NCBI GenBank assembly: GCA_005281725.1
Contig: SSBO01000001.1
Location: 7,840,801-7,904,800, forward strand
Reading direction: 5' to 3'
Length of the DNA: 64,000 bases
Source: Wuchereria bancrofti
Taxonomy: Eukaryota; Nematoda; Chromadorea; Rhabditida; Onchocercidae
Of this stretch, positions 1 through 13,114 are shown one piece after another. Each line of letters starts with the position of its first letter. Within the stretch, counting starts at the first letter, position 1. A model generated the notes under the pieces. The model was given only the letters and a program-made list of their open reading frames with translations. It made no database searches and was not told the DNA's origin. The position numbers and the translations under genes are program-made.

Positions 1-469
1 TCTTTCGTTTGTTTAGGAAGTATTGAGAGCATTGATTAATTGTTTGGGATGTTTTTTTTTCTTCCCCGCTTGTTATTTGGTATGAAACTAACGGATTCCA
101 TTGCTTGGTAAATCTAACAAAAATTCAACCACTAATTTTATTGATATACTTGTTAAGTGGAATGAATATATATGTTGAATATGTTCAATTAAAGTAATTT
201 TAACATAAGCTAGTTTCCTTTCATCTCTCTATTTTTCTATGGATCTGAAATTCCAACAGTTGAAGACTATTAAAGTTTAACAGAGAAAAATCGGAAAGCT
301 CAGGAAAAAAATTTAGGAAAATATTCGTGACGAACATTTTGTTGGATTTTATTGAAAATTTTTAAATTGCAATTTTATTTCTAAATGGAAAAAAAAGTTT
401 CGCCAAAATTCCTTCTAATTTAAAAAAAAAAAAACTCATTACATCATATTCAGGGTTATCAATTTTCAG
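1..469. other. Leading non-coding stretch (intron or 5' flank of the first gene)
   Basis: AT-rich sequence with homopolymer A and T runs and no coding potential that I can see. It ends in a clean acceptor (TTTTCAG at 463-469). The next exon is open back to this site, so this is either an intron of the INO80D-like gene, whose earlier exons would lie left of the window, or an outron with a spliced-leader acceptor. Confidence 0.6.
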
Positions 470-3400
470 GTTATACTGTTATTCCAGCAAGTGTTAGCTT
501 CCGTGGTGTAAGCATGAAGTTGGACCTGAAAATTGATCAGAAAACGCTGGCCGCTGCAACAAATTTCTCTAAGGTCGTAGAGGAAGCTGTTTCCACTCAT
601 CTTTCATCGTCGGTTATACCGGTGGAAAACGATGAAGTGGGCAGTTCACTGATACCACACATTCCACCTACATCTACAACAGCTATTGCTCAACCATATC
701 ATTCAGTATCCTCATTTACAGTTATGGAATCTCCTAATAGTACCAAAGATTCACCTATTTGCGATAGCTCGGTCGAGAGCAGTACTGCATTTTTGGTGAG
801 CATTTTGGCCCGCCTTATGCGAATTCGATATTTCATTTATTAAATGATTAGCGCAGATTACTAATGGTTTAGTGCATTTACTCTTTTGCTTGTTATAGTG
901 TCCACCTTTCAGTTGCTCTTCTGTTAAACTAACACCTCAGTTTTTGTTTCTTTCTTTTTTCCTTTCTTGAAGAAATGGCTTGTTATCCCCCTCCCCCAAA
1001 CATCTTGAAACCTTACGGTGAAAAGTGTTAAGTATTTTCTTATATGTCACTCTTGAAGGTTCGAAAATTTTTCCCTTGAACTTTCTTATAAGAGCTTCTT
1101 TCTAAACTCTTGCTTCAGCTTTTATTTTTACTCTGTCCTAACCGGTCTTTTAAGTTTATCCGTGCAATTGGCGTATAAAGCTTAACAAGACATTATGTTT
1201 TGTTAGTTTCTTATGTGCTTACACGGATTCAGTGGTATTCATTTTATGCATTTAGATTCGCTTATATCCTGTAAGACTAGGTCGTAGTGAAATTGACGAT
1301 GGTATTGCTGTACAGTGAAATATATTTCTTAGAATCTATTCCCCAGAAAGCAGTAATTCACTCTTCTCCATACTGGACAAATAAAGTCAGATGAAGTAAA
1401 TCGACTTCATCGGTAAGAGATAGTTCGAGAGTGCCTATGCAGCTATGAAATGAGTTTAATCAAATAAAAGCAACCAATTCAAATACTCAACCATATTTCG
1501 GTAAGAATCATCGTGATACTCGTGCCGCCCGATGTTTGTCTAAAATTCTGATTTAATCATTTTTTGGTGAATTTCAGGGTAGAAATGAATTATGTGAGCA
1601 AGTAAATGAAGTATGCAGTTCGACCGTGGATGCAAGTCCATTCTGCGATACCGCTTGCTCACCTATACAACTCGAATTGCAAACAAAATTACCACATGCC
1701 ATCATGAACAGTTACATAAAATCTCCAGACGATACACCTCCTGCTTCGTCGGAAGAGCAAAACAGTTAGTAAACACGTTGTTTATCCAGGCTAGTATGTA
1801 GCTGTAGCTTGAGATTGATTTTTACATTATAAAGTATTTTTTTTTACATTATTTGGTAATACACTCGGTAGTACTGCTGAGTGTATTACCAAAAGATTCC
1901 CTAGGGCTTCAATTTTATCATATGCATTACAAATTTTGTTGAGTCTCCCTGCATTTTCAAAATTATCAATATGTATTTGTTCATTAACTTTACGCTATAA
2001 TTCAAAAATTTAATACAGAAAAAGTTTGGAAAACCGTAAAACCATATATGAATGTTATGCAACACAAATATCATTTGACTAAAGAGAATGCATCATCTGC
2101 AGCTGTAGGTTGATAAAATTAAATATGTGCACAGTCTCTTGTTTTCCTCTTTACTGTATCTATTTGTTTATGCGAAGCATAAAGAGCTGAAATGGTAATC
2201 TTAAGATAAATAATGTTCTTGCCAGATCGAAACATCCTAGTTACTTAACACATGAGAATTATTCCAAACCCTTTTTTCGCACAAAATTTACCGTCACATT
2301 CTTTGAGTATATAATTAATTGATTCAGGAATTGCTTCGCATCCATTAGTGAAAGAAGAACTGACCAATTTGATGGCTACTACTGCACCGGATAACATCTA
2401 CCTTACACCATGTGCGTCAACTTCATCAGCCGAAATAGATGCTACTGCATTTTCACCTCTACTGGCTAAAAGACGAAAAGAGAAGTCAACCACAGCATCT
2501 CATCTTTGTGAACAAATTGATCCGGAAAAGGGACAGGTATGTTTTCCATTCATTTTTTACTGAAAATATTTTAAGGATTTCTATGAATTTTGTAAAAAAG
2601 CAAATTTAATTTTTCATTGTATTTTATTCCATAGATCAGTTACAGTGTCGACAGCGAGCTATTGTAAATTATCGATACTGCATTCGTCATATACTCCTTG
2701 ATCCAGAAGCACCTTACATACAGTGTCAGCATCAACGTAAGCCAAAAAGTGCGTTTTCCGTTGTATGCTAAAAGTGAAATAGATCACTTCGAACTCATTA
2801 AACGATTTTTATTTAGGATAATTTTAATCAAAAAAATGATTTTCAGGCAAAAGAGATACCAATTTGCTTTGCACGAATGCGGTACGAAAAGACAAAGGAA
2901 CAATTTACTGCAGTACGCATTTAATCATGAACGGATTAATGGAACCAAGGAAGAAGAAAGCTAAAACAGGAGCAGTCATTGTTGAGAGCAAAGAACTTAC
3001 TTCTTCCTGTAGCAACAATTGGAATCGGTCGGCAATTACTGGGAAGTCGAGCCTTGAAGTTGCATTGTCACCAACATTAGTGGATACATACGAAGATTTG
3101 AATTGTATGTACTATTTTGTGTTGGAATTTTGAGTATGTAAGTACAGTACCAATGTTGAATTTCCCACGTTTCTTTTCCTGTTTTGAAGCGAAAATAATC
3201 AGTATTATAGTGTTGATGTGTTCTGTCATGTGACAAGCCAACGATATAAGCGATGAATTATTTGCTGAAGAGTGTACTGGTTATTAAACCTATTTACTCT
3301 CATGAGCAGTTGCAAGATTTGATGATCCATTTGAAAGCACTGCAACAATTTCATTTAGGAAATGGATGTTTCTCTTCCTTCTTCTCTCACTGAGCAGAAT

Positions 3401-6400
3401 TCAATTAAATTTTTATTCAAATTTATTGAAGGTACATCTCGCTCAATGGAACAAACTTGTATAAGGAATGATGGTATTGTCTACAATAATGCTATGAACA
3501 GTGCTGTGGTAGCTGTTGATTCACTTACCAACAAACGTACTGTGTATCACTTCTCGAAAACATCAGTAGCCAATACTTTACCCATGGAGGGAGGTATCGT
3601 TACCGTGGCAACAGAATCAAGGAATGAAGTGACAGCAGCTTATGATGATGGTGTTTCAATTGAAGATGAATATACTGGGCTACCGAAATTACCTGTACAT
3701 AAGACTATTATGCCTCTTCCCATTACATCGTCTTATGGTGGAGTACGATCAACATATGAATGTCCTGTGCAAGCAACAACTAGTCAAGTGGTATGCAATA
3801 ATTGCAAATTTTGAGTTCAGTCAGGAAGAAACAATTGAATTGAGTTAATTTAGCATTTATTGATTCCACTTCTAATTTCCTTCATTAATTAGGTGCTTTG
3901 GTGACGTGATCTATCCGTTACCGAAGAAAACATTTTCCACGTTTGTGAACAATCGGGAATCTAGAAGTTTAGTCTATCAAATTTGTTTGCACCAAATTTT
4001 AGTCCAATATTAGCCCATTTAGCTCTAGCTAAATTTTTTTTTTTTCTTAGATGCGCTAGTTAGAAGCGTAAGTGAAGCATCTAAGTGTTATAGCCATCAT
4101 AATATTTTGATGGTCGTAGTATAGTATTTATATCTATAATACTTTGAATAACATTTGTTTTTCAGTATTTTACATCGAACTAGAATGATATTTAAGCAAG
4201 TTGTTTCTAGGTTCGTCGAAATCTACCTCAGTTGTATTCACGTACGACTTCTCAAGTTGTCACCCCAGCTGTTATCAAAACGGGTGATGGTGTACAAATT
4301 CCATGCGCCCAAACAACAGTTGTGAAACAGCGTGTAACGGCCAATCTCAGCAAGCAACATCCGCAGCTCGCTGCTAAGCTTCTTCAGGTTCATTCAGATT
4401 TAAGAAGTAACTAATAGGAAATTGATGGTTATGATTATTATGATAGTTTAACCAGAGTGAACAAATGAGAAGCATGTTAGTCTCTATTAAGCATGTTACA
4501 AGCACAATTTGCAGTACTAACAACCACAATTTCGCTTTGGTAATGATTTTAAAAAGAATTTAAAAGAAAAAAAAAATGATTTTAAAAAGCCCCCCATTAA
4601 TTAGAGTCAGTTTGAGGTGGATCAGAATTTCATGAAATTTTATAAAAAATATTTTAAATCATTTACAGGCACCAACAACAGCAGGGCAAACCGTTGTATC
4701 ATCATTATCGAGTGCTCCGATACGATCAAGTTTTCCAAAAAGTATTATTCCACCGTCACTATTAGTTCCCGAACCCCGTAATTTATTGCCCTCTGCAGCT
4801 CCCCGTCTAACTTCTCACCAGGAACCTCCACGTTTTTATAAGACACCTGAGGATGATAAAATTAAATTAATCAAGCAGGAAAAAAGTGATGTGCCCCAAA
4901 AGGTTAAATCTTAATTTTTCTTTTTAAAAACATGATGTTATAAAACTTGTCATTTTGTGGACCAATTTTGTAAAACCCGGTTAAATCGCAGCCGAAACTA
5001 ACGAATCCTTAGAATAGATTAAGAAGGATAATAGAAAGATAAAGTGGTAATAAAATGTCAGAAAAAGCAAAACAAAGAAATCAAATGTGTGTTTTTATTA
5101 CTGGTCACTTGCACATAGAGTTTCTAGATGTTTCTGAATAGATATTTCTCTAGAGATGTTTCTGGATACTCTCATGTTGATTCTGTGTTCTAAACCAGAA
5201 ATTAGGTAATTTTTAGGTAATTCGTTAAAATAGAAATTTATCAGGATAAATAAACTTGTTAATTTGAAAAATACCTTTGCTTCAGCCGAAAGTTATACAG
5301 CTGAAGCAGAAGCGCAGGCGAATGAAAATGACGGGAATTTATCGGAAAATACCTCAAGTTGATCAGATGTGCAGAGTTTTAGAAGATCAGGATTTCGATC
5401 GTACTGATCTTTTTCCTCGCGGTCAGTTTGCTTATGTATTTTTAAACAAGTAGTTGTTTAAAAAACCTTAGCAGAATTCTATTCACATATTTCCAGAAAG
5501 TTTTCGAAGAGGAAGAAAAACTCTCTGGAAGATTTAAAGCAAAAGTAAATGACATCTTTACCTAGTTAGTGAAAGTTTTATAGGACTTGAGCCATCAGAT
5601 GATGAAGACGAAGAAAATGATTATCTTGATCTCAGATGGTCAGAAATGGCTTGTAATGCTGTTTCGGATCCTGCGCCTCAGGGAGCACTGCAGGTCTATT
5701 TAGTCAAAAAACAGATCAGGTATCATCAAAATTTTTTGTAAAAGAGAACTGTTGTAAATAATGTAGAAGGATTTAATGTAGTTTTTAACATATTTTTGTG
5801 TTCAAGCACAAAAATTCTTATTGCGTTGTGCATCAGTAATTACGGAATACGGTATTACTAGTTTGTTTATCAAATTTTTTGTTTTTCCATTTTATTTGTT
5901 GCTTGAATTATTTCATTCTACAATTCGTATTTTTCTTTATTTTTGAAGATTAGATAAGAATGCATTAATGAAGGAAGCTGTTACGAATGCTCCGATAATG
6001 CATGCCTGCAAACAGTACCCGAATAGTGTCGGTGCGGCACTAGCCGATCGTGCATCCAATTATGGGACTGCTCCGAGCGCTGTATTGAATCAAAAAAAGT
6101 TCTATCTTTTCTTGTATAATCGAAATGAAAATTTTGATTTCTATAACCACGAACTGATAGGTTGCAATTATTTTTTGCATTCTAAACAGCGTTAAGTTTA
6201 AGCATAACATGATATTGCTGGGCTAGTTTTTACATTTTTTTCTTTTTTGAGGCAAAAAACATGGACCTGTAATCATTTATCAAAATCTATTTTCTCTTAC
6301 TCTTCTTTTTTTGGTGTTTGACACAGAATGTTCTTTCAAAAATTTTCACAGATTTTTTTTTTAAATTTCAACGTGAGAAATAGTTTTGTTGGAATAATTT

Positions 6401-7788
6401 TGTGATTTCTTCTTCCTTGACTAAACTTTTTTTAGATACTTTTTTCCTTTTTTAGATGTACTATAACGATTCTGAAAGGTGGTTCATCCCCCGTTCAATG
6501 CATGAATAACTGCCTTCCATTCTCCAATCATTGTGCGCAACACATTTCTTATAATTTAAATCAGAAGTTATTCAGTTATTGTGCTGAGCCGTGTTGTTCA
6601 CAACCCGTTCTTTGCGTTGATGCACCGAAGACATTGAGTATGTTATGTTATTTATTGGAAATGAAACTTATTAATTGAGGAAACCATCCGTAAATTTACA
6701 TCTCTCCTTCATTTGCACGTAATGATTTGATTTTTCAGAATTGTGTGTTCATCATTATGAGCTAAGGAAGAAGAAAAAAGCCGAGGAGGGATTAGCACGA
6801 GAAAATGCTCATCAGTCTTGGAAGCAACAAACACCAATATGTTACGTCCAACAGCAGCCCATGCAACAGTATGACGGCGATATTCGCATGAATATTCAAC
6901 ATTCGCATTATCAATCTCAGGATATTGGAACAGATCGATTAAATTCTGTTGGTGTGGGTGATTTCTGCGAACTTGAAAGTGAGTTTTTTAGCGAAGTGGA
7001 ATTCAGTTTTTGAAATTTTATGGTTTTCCTATGTCAGAATGATGGATTCAAATCTATTGTTAGACTCCATTAGTGTTTTTGTGTTTCATTTTGGTTTTTC
7101 TTTTTTCATTATACCCATGGAATGCCTAATTTAAATGCTTTCTTTACAGTGGGTTCGGCTTCCAGTGGAAATGAATCAGATGTATATTTGGCTTCATTTG
7201 CTAAAGATCTAGAATTTAGTTTTGATGGTAGGGAGATAAATGATATGTTGGCAAATTTCAATGTTGCTGATGGAGAAGGTGCTGATATTTTACACGATCA
7301 ACCATTTTCAGGTAATTAGTTTTATATTTACTAGTGAACCGCAATTAAGAGTATCAGATTTTATTGTTACTAAGAACACTGTTAATTTTTCGAATATAAA
7401 GAATTGGATAGTACTGCGGATAATACAATGTATAAAAAAGACCAAACCATCTCCAAATGAATTCCGTGAAGTTTATATTATTTGTTAGTGTTGAATTCAG
7501 AAAAATGGCCAAATCTTTTGATTTGAATTGCCCAAATCTTTTGATTTTTCAGATAGCGTGAAGGATGAATTCTTGCAGCTACCAACAGAATTTAATGAAA
7601 TTGCTGGTGGCCATAATTGGCTTGACGTTGAGCAGTTTCTCATTTCTGAAGGTGTCGATTTATCCTCATCATCGCAGTCGAGCAGTATATCCGCCGTTTC
7701 TGTGCCACAGCCATTAAGTCTAGCTAACGATGGAGTAACGTTCTGCGAATTCGCATCATCATCATCATCGCATCAACCACGAAGCTAA
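470..7788 (+). CDS. INO80D: INO80D/KANSL2-like zinc-module chromatin protein (multi-exon)
   Basis: Exons read: 470 (or ATG 514)-795, 1578-1764, 2019-2108, 2328-2536, 2646-2748, 2847-3104, an unresolved stretch, about 3432-3790, 4211-4387, 4669-4902, 5286-5421, 5584-5719, 5949-6098, 6456-6637, 6739-6978, 7150-7311, 7553-7788; about 1,050 residues. Two C3Hc3H-type zinc modules are visible. The first (2500-2960) has [17 protein letters not shown] followed by a C..H pair and a KKK tail. The second (6456-6780) has a [12 protein letters not shown] core and ends [12 protein letters not shown]. Between them an acidic segment after [12 protein letters not shown] resembles the human INO80D spacer, which favours INO80D over the shorter KANSL2. 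Family members are subunits of the INO80 remodeller or the NSL acetyltransferase complex in the nucleus. The C-terminal exon is acidic and Ser-rich. The start is uncertain: 470 follows an acceptor, so ATG 514 may be the true start or an internal Met. Exons between 3105 and 3431 are not settled. Confidence 0.8.
1852..1893. repeat. Perfect 15-bp inverted repeat (hairpin) in an INO80D-like intron
   Basis: Arms 1852-1866 (tttggtaatacactc) and 1879-1893 (gagtgtattaccaaa) are exact reverse complements around a 12-base loop that contains the palindrome AGTACT. The element lies in the intron between the exons ending 1764 and starting 2019. It could be a remnant of a small inverted-repeat element or a structured RNA; the stem alone is shorter than a usual microRNA precursor. 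Confidence 0.75.
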
Positions 7789-10377
7789 CCTCATTCATCA
7801 ACAGGAAAGTATTTCTTTGACTCATTTCTTAGCCGAACTCACTTTCTTTAATCTCACAAGAAATGTAATTTTTTTCTCAAAATCACTTGAGTCTGTATTT
7901 CTTTCTGTTATTGTTTCTGGAAGTAATTACAATTCTGAATAGATATATTAGTCGTAACAGTCCAGAGATCGCACATATTTAGGCATAGCTATCCAGGAGC
8001 TCTAGTATATCTTTATTATTTCTACAAAAATCTTTCCCCATCAGCTCAGGTTTTTTCTTGAAAGCTTTTGAATTTTTAAAACGCATCTTCTTGAAACGCT
8101 CACTACTCCATTGATTTTATAGACTTATAAGAAATTTATATCTGCTTTTCACCCCTCTTCTTTCTGAGCAAAGGCATTTCTGCAACCTCGGGTATGTAAA
8201 TTTCTGTAACTTCTTTCTATTTCAAATTGGAGTGGGAACATCTCCTGGTGTGCTGCTTAGCGCTCAAAATGATCTCATTTAATCCGCGTGGGCTTAAATG
8301 ATTTTTCTAAACTTTGAAAATTTAATTTTTAAGTAGAATCATTTGCAATTTTGAATTATTTTTAGTAATTTATAGGTGATAGCTACATGTCGTAATGTTT
8401 GATTCCTAGTAGAAGGTAGGAGAGGAGCAGTACACGTAATGTCATCATTGAAAAACGTAACACATTAACTAGTCAATAGTAAGTTTAGAGATGTAAAAAG
8501 AAAGCAGAAAACGCGAAAACTATTCCCGGTTTTTCTCCACCTTTCATTAACGTTCTTTCTACTTAAAATTAGATAATACTGTGAATCTGCTTGTGGAGGT
8601 AACCTTGTCTGTGATGTGTGGGTACTATTTGTACCATCACAATTAAAGTCCATTCGTTCCAGGTGTTATATTTTTTGCCTCATATTTAGTATATTAGTTG
8701 GTTGTGTTGTACCAAAGTACACTTTATCTATCGTAATTAGCCTGTGTGGGTTATGCAAGTTTAGGATGAGCGCTTAAAATGGGATGCGAAAATACTTCGC
8801 TGTAGATTTAGGTTGTAAATTATGGTGATGGGTGCTGTGGATCAATCTAATAGGCTACTTGATCTACGATAAATTATTTTTATAGATGACAGGAATCCAT
8901 TTAATTAGTGGTATTAGTAGTTCCATGTTCTTTCGAAGGTATATGAGGATGGGATATATTAATGCAACTTTGCAATTGTCTGATCTCTTTAGAAGGAGGA
9001 AAAGGTATGTGATAGGAAGGCATTCAGACATTCTTTTCACACCTTTGAAGTGCCTTATTACCGTCTGCATTGAAGATCGATTTTTAGTTTCCATCCTTCA
9101 AATAGAGTGCAGCCGATGAATGAGTTGATCTCTTCCTTTGATGCCTTTCTTTATTAATTTTTTAATTTCTCCAAATCATGAGCTTTTTCCTAGATATATT
9201 CTTTTTTTATTTTGTTCATCCGGTTAGATTATATGTTGTTAAACAAGTTGTTTATATATACATACACAAACAACTTTCATTTTGTTTCTGTATACTGTGT
9301 GTCTCGTCTCATTTTGTACACTGTAAGTAACTATGTTTTTGAGTTTGCGTGAGTTGGGAATTTCCAGTAATCATTTATTCATTGATTAACGCAAAAAAAA
9401 AAGAGATATATATGGAACTAAGGCGGGCTGGTCTTTGATTCATCGTCTATAGTATTTTGCCTTTCTTGCTATTTTTTACCACTTTATATATAAATATAAA
9501 TAAATATATACTTATTTATTTATTTATTTATATTTATAAATATGTTTTCTAACAAATGTATTTAAATGGAGTAGACTGTGGTGATACGGTTTTGAATGGT
9601 CATTCTCTTTGTTTTATTTCTTGTTTTAAAAGATATTTTGGTTTCAAATGTTTCATGTTTTCATATTTAATATTGTAGTTTTCAACTGTTGTATAATTTT
9701 ACAGCTGAAATAATCATGAATGAAAGTTCGAAATTTCTAATTGGTATCATCTTCTAATTGACTTACAGAAAAAAGATTCCTTCAGATAGTAATATGTTGA
9801 AATTAATTGGTGTTGGAAAGTGAAATATTGATTTTACAAAAGTATAAACTGCATTTATGAAATTAAAACTGTGTGACATCTTGAGCTACGCAATTGCGCA
9901 GTTGTTAGCTGTATTCATAGCTCAATTAGCAAAGAATTTGTGAAGTACTGTGCAGCAGTTTAGTGATCGATTTTCGTGATACTAGTAAGGAAAGTTTCGT
10001 TCTTTTATTTTATACCATCATTCCAACAACCAAGTGAAGAAGTATTGTTATTATCATGGCATTAGTTGATGATACTATCTGATCGAAGTTGGTGAATACG
10101 ACAGTGGTCAAATAGGGACCGATTGTATTCATTTAATCAAGTCCTTGTTTCGCATTGCTGAGCTTAATTAAAAAGTCCCATAATTTCTACACTAATACTG
10201 ATCCCAATTTTAGAACAATTCATCGATGAAATGCAGAAATGAGAAACTGGAAAGTATAAATCAATATTTAAGTTAAACTTATCATCGACAATATATGAAA
10301 ATTTCTGTTAATATAAATTTATTTTTAATATTAATAAAAAAGGCTTCCGGTTGAACACTGGATTCAATCATCTATCA
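7789..10377. other. 3' UTR and intergenic spacer, INO80D-like to DHHC gene
   Basis: About 2.6 kb with only short chance reading frames. It includes an AT-rich palindromic patch at about 9481-9545 built from TATTTA/TAAATA units, able to fold as a hairpin. I see no tRNA, no conserved RNA and no recognisable coding exon. Confidence 0.6.
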
Positions 10378-13114
10378 ATGCGTTGTCAACTTTTTTTATG
10401 GATTCTATCATTTCTTTTGTGGTATATTCTATTTTCGGCTTCATTTTGTGCTCATATTTTTCCATATGATACAGTCGCACTTATTATTCAATTAATATTT
10501 TTCCAAATAATTTGGATGCTAGCTATTTGTTCACTATTTTCAACAACACTTACAACACCGGCGGAAATTCCGAAACATTTTGTACCACCCGATGATATCT
10601 TTGAGAAACGTAATTTTGTGAAAGAAATTGCCAGATGGGTATGTATATTTGGAAATAATATATTTTTTGTTTTTCAAATTTTAAATTTTATTTGAATGCT
10701 TCAGTGGGAAATATATTGTAAGATGATCAGACCAAGTAAGACACATCACTGTTGTAGGTAAAAGTTTAACTTTAGAGTAGTTAGCTAGTTAGTGAATATG
10801 AATTTACAATCAAAAAAGAAAAAGTATACATATTTCTACGAATAGATTAGTAATCAAATTTATATGTTCGTTTGTCTTAACATTTGAAATTTTCACATTT
10901 AAATGTTTCATTGTAATATCATTGCTAGCTAATTATTCATCTATTTATTTCAAACAATTGTTATTAAGGTAAGTTTTCGATTTTTTCATCAAAAATGTTC
11001 ATTTCTTTTTTTTTGTTTCATATTATTATCATTTGACGATAAAATTCTTTCGAAATGATTTATTATAATAAAGAAAAAAGCATAAATTTTAGAATTTTGT
11101 TGAAAAATTCTAACTTTTTTTTCTTGAGGCTAATGAAAAGCAATTACCAGTACGTTATGTTACGATGTCAACAGAAGGTGGAAATATTAAGTGTCCACCA
11201 TTTTGCTTATATTGTAAAGTGATCAAACCAAATAGGACACATCACTGTCGCAGGTAAAAGTTCATTTTTAGGATAAATTTCTAAAAAACTTTTGGTTTTC
11301 TTTTTTTTTTGAAGCTAATGAAGCAATTACCATTATGTTATGTTGAATATGAAATTTACAATCATTCAAGCATTATTGGTACAAAATCATTTCATACAAA
11401 AGCATTGCTATAAATTACTTCGGAGCGAATTATCATTTTGACCTTAGTATCATTGGCATGATTAGTACTAATGAAATTTCAATTTCATTTTCAAAATTTT
11501 TCATTTCCAATAAATACTGTCAATATTTGATCTATAACTCTACGATAATTTAGTGATAAGGAAGAATTTCATAATGTCATATTCATAATGCTTGATAACA
11601 GTGTTATTTAACACATTATCCACTTTCGGATTAGATAAATAAAAATATTTTAATAATAAATAACATGGGTTAATATTTTAGCAATAATTCTTTTTCTCAC
11701 TTATTGAATTAATATCTTCATAATTTACTCGGTATATGTAATTGAATTAGCATTACTATACATCATGTTTAAGATAATAACATTAATTTACTATTATCTA
11801 TATGCTAATAAATTATTCAAATAATTTTTTAATTTTATAAAATTTTAATATCAAATACATATATAAAAAGAAATAACAGATGTAATCGTTGTATAATTCG
11901 TATGGATCATCACTGTCCAATAATTGGTCATTGTATTCATATGCATAATCATAAATTCTTTTTACTCTTCCTTTTTTGGTCAATAATACTTTGTGTTTAT
12001 GCTATTTGTATCACTGTGCCAGCATTATCTCAACGAACATCAACTGTTATTTGGAGTTTTACAGGTAAATTTAATGAGAAAAGAAAAGAAAGAAAGAAAA
12101 ACAATAGTTTTGATTTTATTAATGATAACTAATTATTTTATTGTTGGGAGAAATTTTTTTATTATTTCTATGCTTTAAAGAAAAAAAATTTCATTAAGAT
12201 TACTTAATTTAATATTAACTTTTTATATATTTTAAGAAAAAGAAAATTTAAGATGTAATTGTTATCTTCTCTTTTCTCATTCTATTATTCAAATATAATT
12301 TTAGAAAATGTGAAAAATTTTTTAGTAAAAAAATTTATAATAATTTAGTAATTCTATTACAATTAATTTTGAAAAAGGTTAATTTGAACAAAAAAAAATT
12401 TTTAATTTACTATGTAATAGTATTTTTTTATTAATAATTAAAAAACTTAATAAAGTTTTATTTTAATATAATTGATGGAATTCAGAAATGTTAAATGCAT
12501 TAATGCCAGGATATGTACGACAAATTCCACCATCTATCGATGGACTTTTTGCAACATGTTTAGTTGCTTCTGGTATACTCAATGCTTTGGTAATTATTAA
12601 ATTTCTTTTTTTTTCGTTTTTCGAAATTGCTTTTTTAATTTTTTTAATTGATATTTCTTTTATATTTTTAAAAAAAGCATTTTTTCGTTGTTATTATTTT
12701 ACACGTATCACGTACATTTTTCAATTTAAATATTATTTTGCTTTAAATAATAAAATTTATTTTATATAATTGAATAAATTATATAAAATTCCTGACTAAA
12801 ATGTTAAAAAAAATATTTATTAGATATGTGGTATCTCGCTTAGTATATTTTTGGGTCAATTAATATATTCATTATTACGTAATGAGACAACACTGGAAAG
12901 TGTAACATTTCAATATTGTGGTGCAGATAATGATCATTATCATCATCAAACTGATAATATCTCCTATGATTTGGGCTCTGCTTGGCATAATTTTTGCTCT
13001 ATTTTTGGCTATAATCCATTCTTATGGCTTTTGCCAATACATACAACATATGATAATGCTTATTTTAATGAAAGCAATTTGAAAGTAATGTATAAGAAGA
13101 AAGCAAACAATTGA
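10378..13114 (+). CDS. DHHC-type protein S-palmitoyltransferase
   Basis: Exons 10378-10638, 11129-11253, 11880-12064, 12486-12589, 12824-13114 join in phase to 321 residues. Two membrane segments fall near residues 3-25 and 36-57. The cysteine-rich domain (about 109-152) shows [19 protein letters not shown], a CNRC pair and MDHHC with catalytic Cys141. Two further membrane segments follow, then TTLE (the TTxE motif) and a C-terminal NPF region like the PaCCT motif. Enzymes of this family auto-acylate on the DHHC cysteine and pass palmitate to substrate cysteines at Golgi or plasma membrane. Length and order fit the small ZDHHC2/15/20-like class. The residues after DHHC are unusual: PIIGHCIH replaces the common PW(V/I)xNC(V/I)G. 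Start ATG 10378 leads directly into the first membrane helix. A poly(A) signal AATAAA lies at 13144-13149. Intronic copies of the second exon are listed separately. Confidence 0.9.
10705..10757 (+). other. Candidate alternative (duplicated) DHHC cysteine-rich exon
   Basis: This intronic stretch resembles the 3' part of the real exon at 11129-11253. Bases 10713-10766 match 11209-11262 at about 47 of 54 positions. It follows an acceptor (CTTCAG), is open in phase 0, ends in AG|GTAAAAG, and so has the same entry and exit phases as the main exon. It encodes [18 protein letters not shown] and lacks the upstream CPPFCL half. It is either a mutually exclusive exon or a decaying copy. Confidence 0.6.
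11308..11365 (+). pseudogene. Decayed 5' copy of the DHHC cysteine-rich exon
   Basis: After a T-run, bases from about 11314 (GCTAATGAAGCAATTACC) copy the beginning of the real exon at 11129 (GCTAATGAAAAGCAATTACC) but lack two bases, which shifts the frame into TGA. The next bases, GAATATGAAATTTACAATCA (11345-11364), echo GAATATGAATTTACAATCA at 10794-10812 after the upstream copy. The whole exon region has therefore been tandemly duplicated. Confidence 0.6.
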
